A stretch of DNA of 6,576 nt from Lactobacillus sp. (GTDB lineage Bacteria > Bacillota > Bacilli > Lactobacillales > Lactobacillaceae), in contig DMZB01000048.1 of the NCBI GenBank assembly GCA_003482405.1, positions 1-6,576 on the forward strand, in the 5' to 3' direction. The position numbers and the translations under genes are program-made. The notes beneath the pieces were generated by a model. It did not search any database and was not told the origin of the DNA. It worked only from the letters and a program-made list of their open reading frames with translations. Shown one piece after another: positions 1 through 5,804 of the stretch (position 1 is the first letter of the stretch; every line of letters starts with the position of its first letter).

Positions 1-996
1 ATTGAAGTTCTTGTCCCAAATTTCAGTAGTCCGTTGGTAATGACGACGTAATGGTTCCATGTCGTCGACTTGTAAACCAGCTTCAATCATGTGGTCGATG
101 TTTTCCGTCAAACCAGGTACATATCCACCTGGGAAGATGTATTTGTCGAGCCAAGCGTTGGTGGCACCACCTTGCTGACGTGTGATTCCATGAATCAAGG
201 CCACGCCATCGTCAGTTAAGTATTTAGCCACACACTTGAAGTAAGCACCGAGGTTTTCTTTGCCGACGTGTTCAAACATCCCAACTGAAGTGATGTAATC
301 CCATGTTTCATTGCCGAGCTCACGGTAGTCTTCCAAACGGACTTCAGCGACATCTTGAAGATCGTCGTCGATGATCCGTTGTTTGACTAAGTCGTATTGT
401 TCTTGGCTAAGCGTAACACCGGTAACCTTTAAGCCGTATTCTTTAGCCGCGGTGAGCATCAAGGTACCCCAGCCACAGCCAATGTCCAGCAGCCGTTTGC
501 CAGGCTGAGGGTCCAGCTTACGAATAATATGATGAATCTTGTTAAGTTGCGCTTGTTCCAAAGTGTCATCATCATGCTCAAAGTAAGCACAAGAATAAGT
601 CAACGTTGGATCAAGCCACAACTTGTAGAAGTCATTGCCGACATCATAATGCTTTTGAATGTCTTGCTTGGAGTGCGATTCACTATGCGATTGTTTTGGC
701 ATGAACCGCTTAAACTTACTATTATTGAAGAAACTATCGGCACTTTCGTAGGCGGACTCAATCAACTTTTGAATGCTCCCGTCAATTTCAATGCGACCAT
801 CCATAACCGCTTCACCTAATGCCAGCGAAGCATTGCGCGTGATTGATTTAATCGGTACGAGTTCGTGAAAAGTGACCGTAATCTGAGGTTCACCGTCGCC
901 CCCATAAACATCACTGGTGCCGTCCCAATAATTGACACGCACGGGGATGTTGAATGAGTGGCTTAAAAATGTCTTGTAAAATGTCTTATCCAGCAT
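1..996 (-). CDS. cfa: Cyclopropane-fatty-acyl-phospholipid synthase, C-terminus beyond window
   Basis: The enzyme transfers a methylene group from S-adenosylmethionine to the cis double bond of unsaturated acyl chains in membrane phospholipids, giving cyclopropane rings, typically in stationary phase or under acid stress. I translated 332 codons from the ATG at 996 to the window edge; the frame is still open, and about 60 residues should be missing compared with full-length relatives. Visible motifs are [14 protein letters not shown] (116-129), TYSCAYF (133-139), the AdoMet-binding loop LDIGCGWG (170-177), VTLSQEQ (194-200) and FEHVG (241-245). Cys136, Glu242, His269, Ile271 and Tyr320 line up with the bicarbonate-site residues Cys139, Glu239, His266, Ile268 and Tyr317 of the E. 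coli enzyme, so the protein looks catalytically competent. The start is supported by AGAAGGA three bases upstream. The gene is transcribed away from the ROK gene. Family assignment is secure; L. plantarum-type genomes carry more than one cfa paralogue and I cannot tell which this is. Confidence 0.96.
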   Translation of the reverse strand, partial: MLDKTFYKTFLSHSFNIPVRVNYWDGTSDVYGGDGEPQITVTFHELVPIKSITRNASLALGEAVMDGRIEIDGSIQKLIESAYESADSFFNNSKFKRFMPKQSHSESHSKQDIQKHYDVGNDFYKLWLDPTLTYSCAYFEHDDDTLEQAQLNKIHHIIRKLDPQPGKRLLDIGCGWGTLMLTAAKEYGLKVTGVTLSQEQYDLVKQRIIDDDLQDVAEVRLEDYRELGNETWDYITSVGMFEHVGKENLGAYFKCVAKYLTDDGVALIHGITRQQGGATNAWLDKYIFPGGYVPGLTENIDHMIEAGLQVDDMEPLRRHYQRTTEIWDKNFN

Positions 997-999
997 GAG

Positions 1000-1017
1000 T
1001 CCTTCTGTTCCTTTCTC
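1000..1017 (-). promoter_or_regulatory. cfa ribosome binding site(s)
   Basis: Read on the minus strand, AGAAGGA lies three bases before the cfa ATG and GAGAAAGGAA lies about eleven bases before it. The two purine-rich blocks overlap the region expected for ribosome binding. The nearer one is unusually close and the farther one slightly distant, so either could be used. Confidence 0.6.
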
Positions 1018-1043
1018 TTTAAACGCACTGACCACGCTAATTT

Positions 1044-1100
1044 ACAGCGTTATCCAGATGCTTTTGCCTAAAAAATTTACATCTTTTAGTATAACGCTGT
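1044..1100. repeat. 10-bp perfect inverted repeat over the cfa promoter and leader
   Basis: ACAGCGTTAT (1044-1053) and ATAACGCTGT (1091-1100) are perfect reverse complements with 37 bases between them. A shorter pair, AGATG (1056-1060) and CATCT (1080-1084), is nested inside. The right arm overlaps the predicted cfa -10 box and the left arm lies in the predicted leader. The arrangement suits a DNA operator bound at both arms. If transcription really begins upstream of 1100, it could instead be an RNA hairpin. Confidence 0.55.
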
Positions 1101-1116
1101 TTGCAAAAACACCCAA
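1088..1116 (-). promoter_or_regulatory. Candidate sigma-A promoter of cfa
   Basis: On the minus strand, TTGGGT (1111-1116) and TATACT (1088-1093) are separated by exactly 17 bases. The -10 box matches the consensus at five of six positions; the -35 box keeps only TTG. Transcription would begin near 1081, giving a leader of about 85 bases. The -10 box overlaps the right arm of a 10-bp inverted repeat. Confidence 0.5.
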
Positions 1117-1141
1117 TGATTTAAATATGCCTGAATATGAT

Positions 1142-1286
1142 TGATTTGGGACGTTTTGTTCAGAATATAAACAAACCTGTTTTAGATTGTCATTTAAATT
1201 ATCTAATCTTTATAGCAAAAGATTTGCAAGAATCCATATTTAAGTTTTAAAATTCAGTAGTTCATAAAAATGATTTGAACGTTTTG
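1142..1286. repeat. Imperfect 16-17 bp direct repeat
   Basis: TGATTTGGGACGTTTTG at 1142-1158 and TGATTTGAACGTTTTG at 1271-1286 differ by one base deletion and one substitution. They start 129 bases apart. The second copy contains the left arm of the inverted repeat ATTTGAAC/GTTCAAAT. They may be regulator binding sites or a local duplication; no partner protein can be named. Confidence 0.45.
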
Positions 1287-1474
1287 GTATAGATTGTTCA
1301 AATGGAACACACTGTGTTTTGAATCAATTTTTGATAAATTGGTTTTGAATTGTTAAGGTCGTTACTTAACCTAGTCTTGTCACTTAAAAAGCATCGGTTA
1401 GTTAGTTTGTAAAGGGGACACGAAAGGAATTGGTTGGAATTCTGCTCAATATGGGGCTAAAAATGCCTAATTTG

Positions 1475-1503
1475 TGTACATTTACGTACTAACATTTTAT
1501 TAT
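1475..1503 (+). promoter_or_regulatory. Candidate promoter of the ROK regulator gene
   Basis: TGTACA (1475-1480, four of six consensus bases) and TATTAT (1498-1503, five of six) are separated by 17 bases. The predicted transcript would start near 1510 and carry a leader of about 115 bases containing the AGGAGGG block and the stem-loop at 1545-1615. The -35 box is weak, so the call is tentative. A tandem TTATAAGG pair (1508-1515 and 1520-1527) follows immediately. Confidence 0.35.
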
Positions 1504-1533
1504 TAGTTTATAAGGATGCTTATAAGGGACGAT

Positions 1534-1615
1534 AGGAGGGTAGAGATAACGACCTGGATCTATCACGTTCGAGTATTGATTAGTATGAACGTGAAGGTTT
1601 GAACAGTTTGTTATC
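1534..1615 (+). promoter_or_regulatory. Strong Shine-Dalgarno followed by nested stem-loop in the ROK leader
   Basis: AGGAGGG (1534-1540) is a near-ideal ribosome binding sequence but has no usable start codon just after it; the ROK ATG is 83 bases downstream. Between them are three nested complementary pairs: GATAAC (1545-1550) with GTTATC (1610-1615), ACCT (1552-1555) with AGGT (1595-1598), and TCACGTTC (1563-1570) with GAACGTGA (1587-1594). That gives 18 base pairs with a 16-base loop. If the RNA folds this way, the unpaired distance from AGGAGGG to ATG shrinks to 12 bases (four before the stem, eight after). As DNA, the 8-bp dyad could equally be an operator for the ROK protein itself. 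Confidence 0.5.
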
Positions 1616-1623
1616 GTACTAAA

Positions 1624-2799
1624 ATGATTATAAATAAACACATTATGCGTAGTACTAATGAAAAACAAGTATTACAACAAATTATTAATGAAGGGCCGAT
1701 CTCTCGTAGCCAGATTTCACGTAATCTTGACTTAAACAAAGTTACGGTGTCTGACATCTATAATCAGTTATTGAAATCGGGTGTGATTCGCGAAGTCGGC
1801 CATGGTGTTAGCACCAAAAACGGTGGCCGTCGACCAGTTATGGGTGAGCTGAATGTTAGCAAGAATTTTGTTCTGGCCATTAAACTGGATCGCAGTCAGG
1901 TACAAATTTTAATTAGTCGGTTCAATGCAGCGAAGCTTGGGTCACAGACGATCGACACAGATGGTGTCAATCTGACCACTGTCATGGATATGATTACAGA
2001 TGCTACCGCTAAAATCATCGGTCAAATGAGTGACCAAAACTTGGCGGGGATTGCGTTTGTCATTGATGGGACCGTTTATAATAACCACATTCTCAGCACG
2101 GAATTGAAGGGGTTAGAGAACTTTGATCTAGCGAAGTATTTTGCCGATAAGTTCCAAGTACCAGTGCTGATTGAAAATGCGGCCAATCTGTCCGCAATTT
2201 ACGAACGTGATTTCCATGACAACGAACTCTTTAAAAATTTGGTCACACTCATGATTGGCAAACATTTGCGGGCCGTCATCGTGGCCGATCAACATCTGTA
2301 CACAGGGCATGAAGGACACGCCGGTGAGGTTGGTGAGGCTTACCTTGTCGACCGATATGACCACAGCAAGATGGCAGCTGCTGACGTTTATGCGTCGGAG
2401 CCAGCACTGAACAAGGCGATCCGTGATCGAATGGGTTGGCAGGAGATGGACTTCACCAAACTAAAGGATGCCTATTACCACAAGGATGATCGTGTGATGG
2501 AACCAATGGACGATTTCGCCTACTATCTGTCACGTGTATTGACCAACTTATCCACTAGTTTTGCGCCGGATGTGGTCATTTTGAATGGTGATATGTTCAA
2601 ACGTTTCCCACAGATTTTACAATCTGTTCGTAACGTTTTGGTCCAAATGATGCCAGATGGCGATACACCGGTCATTTTGACCAAGGGCTACGCTGATTCG
2701 GCGCTGCTGGGGGCAACGTCTTACATCATCCACCATGCGTTAGGGTTGGATGACTTGAAGCTCGATTTCCAATTAAGATCCGAGGAAGTCGTCCAGTAG
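1624..2799 (+). CDS. ROK family (XylR/NagC-like) transcriptional regulator
   Basis: This 391-residue protein has the usual length and layout of ROK repressors: an N-terminal winged helix-turn-helix (about 14-60, including the recognition segment around SRSQISRNLDLNKVTVSDIY), the linker motif GRRP (69-72), and a sugar-kinase-like domain to the end. ROK regulators bind operators and release them, or bind them more tightly, on binding a sugar or sugar phosphate. The kinase-like part is degenerate. ENAAN (184-188) has Ala where ROK kinases have the catalytic Asp, and the zinc-binding CxCGxxGC that normally follows the GHAGEVG segment (231-237) is absent. It is therefore a regulator, not a kinase. 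The ATG at 1624 is kept because the conserved N-terminal pattern starts within its first residues; an in-frame stop lies at 1600-1602. No ribosome binding site directly precedes it (see the leader stem-loop). No sugar catabolic gene is adjacent, so the ligand and targets are unknown. A terminator follows, so the gene is probably monocistronic. Confidence 0.92.
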   Translation: MIINKHIMRSTNEKQVLQQIINEGPISRSQISRNLDLNKVTVSDIYNQLLKSGVIREVGHGVSTKNGGRRPVMGELNVSKNFVLAIKLDRSQVQILISRFNAAKLGSQTIDTDGVNLTTVMDMITDATAKIIGQMSDQNLAGIAFVIDGTVYNNHILSTELKGLENFDLAKYFADKFQVPVLIENAANLSAIYERDFHDNELFKNLVTLMIGKHLRAVIVADQHLYTGHEGHAGEVGEAYLVDRYDHSKMAAADVYASEPALNKAIRDRMGWQEMDFTKLKDAYYHKDDRVMEPMDDFAYYLSRVLTNLSTSFAPDVVILNGDMFKRFPQILQSVRNVLVQMMPDGDTPVILTKGYADSALLGATSYIIHHALGLDDLKLDFQLRSEEVVQ

Positions 2800-2818
2800 T
2801 TGAGGGGATATGATAAGG

Positions 2819-2856
2819 AAGATGCCAGACAGTCATGCTGTTTGACATCTTTTTTT
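2819..2856 (+). terminator. Rho-independent terminator of the ROK gene
   Basis: AAGATG pairs with CATCTT, then after one mismatch CA with TG, one G-U pair, and ACAG with CTGT, closing a TCATG loop. The run of seven T residues (2850-2856) overlaps the end of the stem. It begins 19 bases after the ROK stop codon and separates that gene from the downstream membrane protein gene. Confidence 0.88.
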
Positions 2857-2951
2857 CGTGAAAGTGAGGTTTCCTTAAACCTTCATGAGTTTCGGTGCTG
2901 TGAGTGGCTGAAACCAAGGCTGTGCGGTACAGTAAAAGCAGAGAAATTATT

Positions 2952-2957
2952 GGGGGA
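2952..2957 (+). promoter_or_regulatory. Ribosome binding site fixing the GTG start at 2965
   Basis: GGGGGA lies seven bases upstream of the GTG at 2965, the standard spacing. The same open frame reaches back to 2800 with a TTG, but that reading would run through the ROK terminator and would add a non-membrane N-terminus unlike the family. Confidence 0.75.
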
Positions 2958-2964
2958 TTTGGTT

Positions 2965-4050
2965 GTGACTTCTTATTATCAACGGTTCATTAAAAATGTG
3001 ACGCTGAGACGTTGGACTGTTTTAGCCTTTATTATTTTGACGTTATGGCTGATGCGGTCAATGATCAGCATTGTATTACTGACATTTGTGTTTACTTTCT
3101 TGGTAACACGACTTGTCCAGTTTATTCGGCGCTTTGTGAAAATTCCGGCGGCTGTGATCGTGATTGTCATCTACTTATTGGTTCTACTGGGCTTGTATTC
3201 AGGGATAACGAACTATATCCCTAAGCTAGTGGATGAAACCATTAAAATGGCGAACACGGTCTATGATTTTTATCGGAGTCCGTCACATGATACGAACTAT
3301 GTGGTGAACTTTATCAATCAGTATGCCAAACGTCTTGATATCATGAATCAACTGAAAAACTGGGCGACGATTATTCTGAATTACGTTGGCTATGTCGGGC
3401 AAATGGCCTTGACCCTGTTCTTCTCATTGATTTTGAGTTTCTTCTTTACGGTTGAAAATAAGCGGGTGGCAGACTTTTCACACCTATTTCTAGATTCTAC
3501 ATATGGGTGGTTCTTCCAGGACGTTTCGTTTCTGTTTAAGAAATTTGTTAATACGTTTGGCGTGGTCATTGAAGCGCAGTTCTTCATCGCAATCTGTAAC
3601 ACGGTGATTACGACGGTTACGCTGGCGTTTATGCAGATGCCACAGTTGCCGACACTAGCACTGATGATTTTCATCTTGAGTCTGATTCCGGTGGCCGGCG
3701 TGATTATTTCCGTGATTCCGCTTGGCCTGATCGGTTATTCAGTCGGGGGCTTAGATTACGTGATTTATATTCTGATCATGATTCTTGTCGTCCACACATT
3801 GGAAGCCTATGTGCTGAACCCACAGTTTTATGCAAGTCGCACAGAGTTACCAATCTTTTATACGTTTGTTGTGCTATTAGTTGGTGAGCGGTTGTTTGGC
3901 GTTTGGGGCCTGATTTTCGGTGTACCGTTGTTTACGTTTTTCCTTGATTTGCTCGGCGTCAAGTCGATTGGTCGCGAGCGTCCTAGTATCAAACGACTGC
4001 GGGAACGTCGCCGTGCCAAACGTGACGCTGGCGGGGATGATGGAAAATAA
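2965..4050 (+). CDS. AI-2E family (PF01594) multi-spanning membrane protein
   Basis: This 361-residue protein starts at GTG and has the AI-2E family layout. A pair of N-terminal membrane helices (about 17-50) and a third at 61-80 are followed by a soluble stretch (about 85-140) and a helix at 147-163. A second variable segment comes next, then a C-terminal bundle (about 205-330) with the family landmarks LIPVAGVIISVIPLGLIGY (240-258), NPQFYASRTELPIFY (285-299) and GERLFGVWGLIFGVPL (307-322). The end is a basic tail (331-361) with many Arg and Lys residues, expected in the cytoplasm. Family members are permeases or exporters; different members have been linked to autoinducer-2 export or sodium/proton exchange, and the family name does not prove AI-2 transport here. 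No convincing promoter was found in the 108 bases after the ROK terminator, although transcription must start there if that terminator is efficient. No terminator follows, so some transcripts may run into gpmA. Family is confident, substrate unknown. Confidence 0.88.
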   Translation: MTSYYQRFIKNVTLRRWTVLAFIILTLWLMRSMISIVLLTFVFTFLVTRLVQFIRRFVKIPAAVIVIVIYLLVLLGLYSGITNYIPKLVDETIKMANTVYDFYRSPSHDTNYVVNFINQYAKRLDIMNQLKNWATIILNYVGYVGQMALTLFFSLILSFFFTVENKRVADFSHLFLDSTYGWFFQDVSFLFKKFVNTFGVVIEAQFFIAICNTVITTVTLAFMQMPQLPTLALMIFILSLIPVAGVIISVIPLGLIGYSVGGLDYVIYILIMILVVHTLEAYVLNPQFYASRTELPIFYTFVVLLVGERLFGVWGLIFGVPLFTFFLDLLGVKSIGRERPSIKRLRERRRAKRDAGGDDGK

Positions 4051-4082
4051 TGTGAATGCTGTAATTTGTCAGCTATTTCGGT

Positions 4083-4088
4083 TATAAT
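4083..4088 (+). promoter_or_regulatory. Consensus -10 box of the gpmA promoter
   Basis: TATAAT matches the -10 consensus perfectly and lies 37 bases before the gpmA ATG, in the 75-base gap after the membrane protein gene. No good -35 box sits at 16-18 bases; TTGTCA (4066-4071) is a five-of-six match but only 11 bases away. The promoter is likely, its -35 element uncertain. Confidence 0.6.
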
Positions 4089-4125
4089 CATTTGGTAAAC
4101 ATATTTAAGAAAGAGGTTATTAGAG

Positions 4126-4818
4126 ATGGCTAAATTAGTATTGATTCGTCACGGTCAATCCCAATGGAACTTGTCCAACCAGTTCACTGGCTGGGTTGAT
4201 GTTGACTTGAGCGACAAGGGTGTTGAAGAAGCAAAGCATGCTGGTCAATTGATCAAGGAACATGGTTTGGAGTTTGACTACGCCTTTACGTCAGTTTTGA
4301 CACGTGCAATCAAGACCTTACACTATGTTTTGGAAGAATCAGATCAACTCTGGATTCCAGAAACAAAGTCATGGCGCTTAAACGAACGTCACTACGGTGC
4401 TTTACAGGGTTTGAACAAGAAGGAAACCGCTGAAAAGTACGGTGACGAACAAGTTCACATCTGGCGCCGTTCATACGACGTTTTACCACCACTTTTGAAG
4501 GCGACTGACGAAGGCTCAGCTTTAAACGACCGTCGTTACGCCAACTTGGATCCAAACATCGTCCCTGGTGGTGAAAACTTGAAGGTCACTCTGGAACGGG
4601 TTATGCCTTTCTGGGAAGACCAAATTGCCCCTAAGTTGCTGGATGGCAAGAACGTCATCATCGCAGCTCATGGTAACTCATTACGGGCACTATCCAAGTA
4701 CATCGAAAACATCTCAGATGATGACATCATGAACTTGGAAATGGCAACTGGTGAACCAGTTGTTTACGACTTTGACGACAAGTTAAAGGTATTAAGCAAG
4801 ACTAAGTTGGACAAGTGA
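4126..4818 (+). CDS. gpmA: 2,3-bisphosphoglycerate-dependent phosphoglycerate mutase
   Basis: This cytoplasmic glycolytic enzyme interconverts 3-phosphoglycerate and 2-phosphoglycerate using a phosphohistidine and 2,3-bisphosphoglycerate as primer. The 230-residue length is typical of the cofactor-dependent dPGM family. RHGQSQWN (8-15) carries the phosphorylated His9, LTRAIKT (58-64) contains Arg60, [13 protein letters not shown] (86-98) contains the acid Glu87, Arg114-Arg115 follow, and AHGNSLRAL (181-189) supplies the second catalytic His182. All expected catalytic residues are present. AAGAGG about nine bases upstream supports the ATG. Codon use is strongly biased to a few codons (AAG, GAA, GAC, TTG), as in highly expressed genes and unlike the downstream TetR and HXXEE genes. 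It has its own -10 box and terminator, so it is probably a single-gene unit. Lactobacilli often hold several paralogous mutase-family genes; this one looks like a true glycolytic enzyme. A damaged partial copy of its 3' region lies at the right edge of the window. Confidence 0.97.
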   Translation: MAKLVLIRHGQSQWNLSNQFTGWVDVDLSDKGVEEAKHAGQLIKEHGLEFDYAFTSVLTRAIKTLHYVLEESDQLWIPETKSWRLNERHYGALQGLNKKETAEKYGDEQVHIWRRSYDVLPPLLKATDEGSALNDRRYANLDPNIVPGGENLKVTLERVMPFWEDQIAPKLLDGKNVIIAAHGNSLRALSKYIENISDDDIMNLEMATGEPVVYDFDDKLKVLSKTKLDK

Positions 4819-4834
4819 TAACTGATATGAAATG

Positions 4835-4867
4835 AGGCCCTCAACCGCAATTGGTTGGGAGCCTTTT
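4835..4867 (+). terminator. Rho-independent terminator of gpmA
   Basis: AGGCCCTCAACC (4835-4846) pairs with GGTTGGGAGCCT (4853-4864) with one mismatch and one wobble pair, closing the loop GCAATT, followed by TTTTATTAT. It starts 16 bases after the gpmA stop. Confidence 0.92.
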
Positions 4868-5024
4868 ATTATAGACAATTATATGAAAAAGCTATGGAAA
4901 TGCTACTGTGTACACTGATTAATGTCAGTCAGACTGTTACATAAAGTGCTTTTTCGAATAGCGCTAAAACTTTTTTAAAAACACGTAAAAGTGAGTTATA
5001 TGATCAAGCACATCAGGTAAAAAG
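4868..5024. other. Intergenic region between convergent gpmA and tetR-type gene, possible weak terminator
   Basis: No gene is seen. On the plus strand AGTGCT and AGCGCT (about 4947-4967) can pair around a nine-base loop and are followed by AAAAC and six T residues, a possible weak second terminator. On the minus strand the same stem has a C-A mismatch, so there is no clear terminator for the TetR-type gene. Small symmetrical elements such as GTGTACAC and ACTGA/TCAGT occur just left of this hairpin. Confidence 0.3.
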
Positions 5025-5582
5025 TTATTTATTGGTGGTTAAATGAAACTGGATTTCCTGAGCGATTTTTGACATTTCTTTTGGACTTTTTGTGCATCCG
5101 TGTTGTACCCAGTGTGTGAGCATGGCAAACATGCCGCCAATAGCAAACTGCTGCAAATAATCTGTATCTGGCTTTTTAATTTTACTCAGTAGGCTACTAG
5201 AAAGATTGTTAGTCAGAGAATTGGCTAACAAGTAGAGCCGGTTGTTGTAACGCAATTGGTTTAGCAGTGCACGATAAGGCCACCAGAATTCAAAGAAAAG
5301 TAAAACTACTTTCTTGAACGGAAGGCTGGGTTGTTTGGATAAAAGTTCATACAGTTCAATGGTAAGCTCATTGAGCTGATAGATTAAAATGTCATCTAAT
5401 GTCAAAAAATGACGGTAAAATGTGCGTCTCGAATAGCCTGCGCGAGCTACAATGTTCGTCACTGTGATTTTATTTAATGGTTTGTTTGCCAACAGTTGAT
5501 TTAGCGCAACAACAAAATCCTGTTGTGTATGTCTTATTTGTGCTGTGCGCCGGTGCCGTTTATTTGTCTCATTTTCGTTCAT
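5025..5582 (-). CDS. TetR/AcrR family transcriptional regulator
   Basis: A 185-residue protein of normal TetR length. The N-terminal DNA-binding domain covers about 15-60, with the helix-turn-helix at 38-59 (KITVTNIVARAGYSRRTFYRHF), a textbook TetR recognition pattern. The C-terminal ligand and dimerisation domain ends in HWVQHGCTKSPKEMSKIAQEI (157-177), resembling the Firmicute TetR C-terminal group that includes DhaS-like proteins. The N-terminus is very basic and polar. The ATG at 5582 is supported by a perfect AGGAGGT (5594-5600) eleven bases upstream. The gene faces away from the HXXEE membrane protein gene across a shared control region with three copies of a 12-base motif. By analogy with other TetR pairs it probably represses itself and that gene, releasing DNA when a small molecule binds; this is inference. 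Codon use is less biased than in gpmA. The ligand is unknown. Confidence 0.92.
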   Translation of the reverse strand: MNENETNKRHRRTAQIRHTQQDFVVALNQLLANKPLNKITVTNIVARAGYSRRTFYRHFLTLDDILIYQLNELTIELYELLSKQPSLPFKKVVLLFFEFWWPYRALLNQLRYNNRLYLLANSLTNNLSSSLLSKIKKPDTDYLQQFAIGGMFAMLTHWVQHGCTKSPKEMSKIAQEIQFHLTTNK

Positions 5583-5593
5583 TCGTGCAGGTT

Positions 5594-5600
5594 ACCTCCT
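5594..5600 (-). promoter_or_regulatory. Ribosome binding site of the TetR-type gene
   Basis: AGGAGGT on the minus strand is a perfect anti-16S match, eleven bases from the ATG at 5582. It touches the first copy of the TTAA/CCACTA motif, so a bound repressor or a local structure could affect it. Confidence 0.75.
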
Positions 5601-5681
5601 AGTGGGTAGTTAAATTGTATTAAGGCCACTATAATATATTCAAATAAATGAAACAAATGTGACATTTAATTAAGACCACTA
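5600..5681. repeat. Three-copy TTAAGnCCACTA motif, likely TetR operators
   Basis: ATTAAGGCCACTA (5619-5631) and ATTAAGACCACTA (5669-5681) match at 12 of 13 bases and are exactly 50 bases apart, close to five helical turns. A third, inverted and looser copy, TAGTGGGTAGTTAA, lies at 5600-5613, so 5600-5631 is also an inverted repeat. One copy overlaps the predicted -10 box of the TetR-type gene and another adjoins its ribosome binding site. Binding by the adjacent TetR protein is inferred from position. Confidence 0.6.
5628..5656 (-). promoter_or_regulatory. Candidate promoter of the TetR-type gene
   Basis: On the minus strand TTGTTT (5651-5656) and TATAGT (5628-5633) are 17 bases apart. The -10 box overlaps the second motif copy (TAGTGGCCTTAA read on this strand), the expected position for autorepression. 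The plus strand also contains a perfect TATAAT at 5630-5635, but no matching -35 box was found for it. Confidence 0.45.
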
Positions 5682-5682
5682 A

Positions 5683-5748
5683 GAGAAAGGGTGTTATCCA
5701 AAAATATTGTTGTCGATTCGCCAACTGAGCAGTGACCCTTTTTTATTC
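5683..5748 (+). promoter_or_regulatory. Terminator-like long hairpin upstream of the HXXEE gene
   Basis: AAAGGGT (5686-5692) pairs with ACCCTTT (5735-5741), followed by more T residues. Inside is a smaller hairpin, GTTG (5709-5712) with CAAC (5722-5725). It lies about 60 bases before the HXXEE start. It could be an attenuator in the leader, or a leftover terminator from the inserted segment. The large internal loop weakens the call. Confidence 0.35.
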
Positions 5749-5793
5749 TCATATTTTTATTTTTGATCACAGGGTAATAATGGACATCAATTG

Positions 5794-5798
5794 AAGGG
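5794..5798 (+). promoter_or_regulatory. Ribosome binding site of the HXXEE gene
   Basis: AAGGG lies six bases before the ATG at 5805, normal spacing. Upstream, AATAAT (5776-5781) could be a -10 box, but no -35 partner is recognisable. Confidence 0.65.
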
Positions 5799-5804
5799 CA
5801 GAAA

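Larger units (their letters stand above)
1101..1540. other. AT-rich intergenic region, no gene seen
   Basis: No convincing protein or structural RNA gene was found here. The stretch is AT-rich and holds several short symmetrical elements. ATTTGAAC (1273-1280) pairs with GTTCAAAT (1296-1303). AACACA/TGTGTT surrounds 1312. ATCAA/TTGAT lies at 1323-1335, with CAATTT/AAATTG overlapping it at 1325-1341. GTTAAG (1352-1357) pairs with CTTAAC (1365-1370). TGATTTGGGACGTTTTG (1142-1158) recurs as TGATTTGAACGTTTTG (1271-1286). Many short palindromes are expected by chance in AT-rich DNA; the 8-bp pair and the long direct repeat are the least likely to be accidental. The region is probably a control region between the divergent cfa and ROK genes. 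Confidence 0.5.

Noticed and set aside
529..819. Plus-strand open frame of 96 codons
   Set aside because: It lies wholly antisense within the well-supported cfa coding sequence, has no family features and no ribosome binding site.
1434..1460. Possible eight-codon leader peptide starting at TTG after AAAGGA
   Set aside because: Very short, rare start, no repeated codon signature and no attenuator pairing; easily a chance frame.
1101..1623. CRISPR array, tRNA or known riboswitch in the long intergenic region
   Set aside because: Repeats are few, unevenly spaced and dissimilar; no cloverleaf or conserved aptamer sequence is recognisable.
2842..2847. Perfect TTGACA that could be a -35 box for the AI-2E gene
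   Set aside because: It is part of the terminator stem, and no acceptable -10 box lies 16-18 bases downstream.
2800..2964. Upstream extension of the AI-2E gene starting at TTG 2800
   Set aside because: It begins immediately after the ROK stop, passes through the ROK terminator and adds 55 residues atypical of the family; GTG 2965 has a proper ribosome binding site.
3390..3674. Minus-strand open frame of 94 codons
   Set aside because: Antisense shadow of the membrane protein gene, without a recognisable domain or initiation signal. The same applies to the minus-strand frames at 2128-2364, 2979-3170, 3858-4091 and 4310-4555.
4947..4977. Terminator for the TetR-type gene on the minus strand
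   Set aside because: The six-base stem has a mismatch in that orientation and no T run follows in the right place; kept only as a weak plus-strand possibility.
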